Part shown: piece by piece, positions 5,902 through 6,278 of the stretch
Numbering within the stretch: position 1 is the stretch's first letter
Layout: each line of letters opens with the position of its first letter
Assembly: GCA_012727825.1 (NCBI GenBank)
Contig: JAAYGH010000084.1
Coordinates: 1-6,278 of the forward strand
Length of the DNA stretch: 6,278 bases
Reading direction: 5' to 3'
Source: Trueperella sp.
GTDB taxonomy: Bacteria > Actinomycetota > Actinomycetes > Actinomycetales > Actinomycetaceae
The notes under the pieces: model-generated
What the model was told of the DNA's origin: nothing
Database searches by the model: none
Seen by the model: only the letters and a program-made list of their open reading frames with translations
Program-made: the position numbers and the translations under genes

Positions 5902-6278
5902 ATGTCCGACATGGACACGGATTTCATGTATGAGCCAGAAGGGGTTTCATTGACTCACGCCGATATCACAACAGCAATCGGAGGCCAGGTTCGTTCGGTC
6001 TCCGGCAAGAACGCACATTCAGCCACGCTGATGGAGTACTGGCAGGGAACAGCATCCGCCGTCGTCGACGCCATTGCAGAAAACTGGCAAAAGACCGAAG
6101 AGCGTTACAACGCAAGCCGGATGCAGCACTACTTCTCTGCTGAATTCCTCATGGGCCGCGCGCTGCTCAATAATCTCAACAACTTGGGAAAGATTGACGA
6201 GACTCGTGAAGCCCTCGCCGAATACGGTGAGAATCTGTCCGATGTTCTCGAGGCCGAGCATGATGCCGCGCTAGGTAA
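5902..6278 (+). CDS. glgP: Glycogen/starch/alpha-glucan phosphorylase, N-terminal part (runs off window)
   Basis: Glycogen phosphorylase (GT35) uses phosphate and a PLP cofactor to release glucose-1-phosphate from non-reducing chain ends of glycogen in the cytoplasm. Only 125 complete codons of a protein normally about 800 residues long are visible. Recognition rests on the N-terminal family pattern: a helical stretch with YWQGTA and an ENWQKTEERY segment, then YFSAEFLMGRALLNN (77-91), a hallmark of the family. It ends in DVLEAEHDAALG, which in relatives leads directly into the conserved GGLGRLAACF block, just outside. The catalytic and PLP-lysine regions cannot be seen. Starts: ATG 5902 is preferred because a -10-like TATCCT ends five bases before it; ATG 5911 and ATG 5926 are in-frame alternatives. 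An upstream in-frame stop at 5854-5856 limits extension. It lies 62 bp after trpS, and its metabolic partner glgX lies one gene further upstream. Confidence 0.92.
   Translation, partial: MSDMDTDFMYEPEGVSLTHADITTAIGGQVRSVSGKNAHSATLMEYWQGTASAVVDAIAENWQKTEERYNASRMQHYFSAEFLMGRALLNNLNNLGKIDETREALAEYGENLSDVLEAEHDAALG

Noticed and set aside
6019..6274. Short frames on both strands at the right end
   Set aside because: They are shadows of the glgP frame, which carries the EFLMGR family signature.

Overview
The window looks like an ordinary chromosomal segment from a moderately high-GC Gram-positive bacterium (Actinobacteria). By eye it is roughly 55-60 % GC. The main evidence is the nudC-uvrD2 gene pair, which matches the nudC-uvrD2 neighbourhood of mycobacteria, plus GlgX, TrpRS and glycogen phosphorylase sequences of actinobacterial character. 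A genus in or near the Actinomycetaceae (Trueperella/Arcanobacterium-like) fits, but this is inference. No mobile element, CRISPR array, prophage gene, tRNA or rRNA was seen.

Left part, minus strand (1-2346): nudC, a zinc-ribbon plus Nudix NAD(H) diphosphatase (1444-2346), is followed directly by a UvrD/PcrA-family helicase best called uvrD2. The nudC stop codon TAA touches the uvrD2 start codon ATG with no base between them. The helicase runs off the left edge: 481 N-terminal codons are visible, covering helicase motifs Q to IV and ending where motif V should begin.

Middle (2347-2444): a divergent intergenic region of about 100 bp carries the nudC Shine-Dalgarno site on one strand and a weak putative glgX promoter on the other.

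Right part, plus strand (2445-6278): glgX (isoamylase-type glycogen debranching enzyme), trpS (tryptophanyl-tRNA synthetase of the divergent HIGH-containing type), and the first 125 codons of glgP (glycogen phosphorylase), which runs off the right edge. GlgP shortens the outer chains of glycogen to glucose-1-phosphate and GlgX removes the limit-dextrin branches. The two glycogen-breakdown enzymes therefore flank an unrelated translation gene. The gaps (98 and 62 bp) hold putative -10 boxes 5-6 bp before the start codons of trpS and glgP and no well-placed Shine-Dalgarno site, so both may be leaderless and separately transcribed. glgX may be the same.

I did not find an undescribed biological system. 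The points most worth checking are small: the recurring leaderless-type start architecture, an imperfect dyad between trpS and glgP, two departures from consensus in NudC (Nudix-box Gly to Glu, and no canonical fourth zinc cysteine), and the TrpRS clade, which may bear on indolmycin sensitivity.
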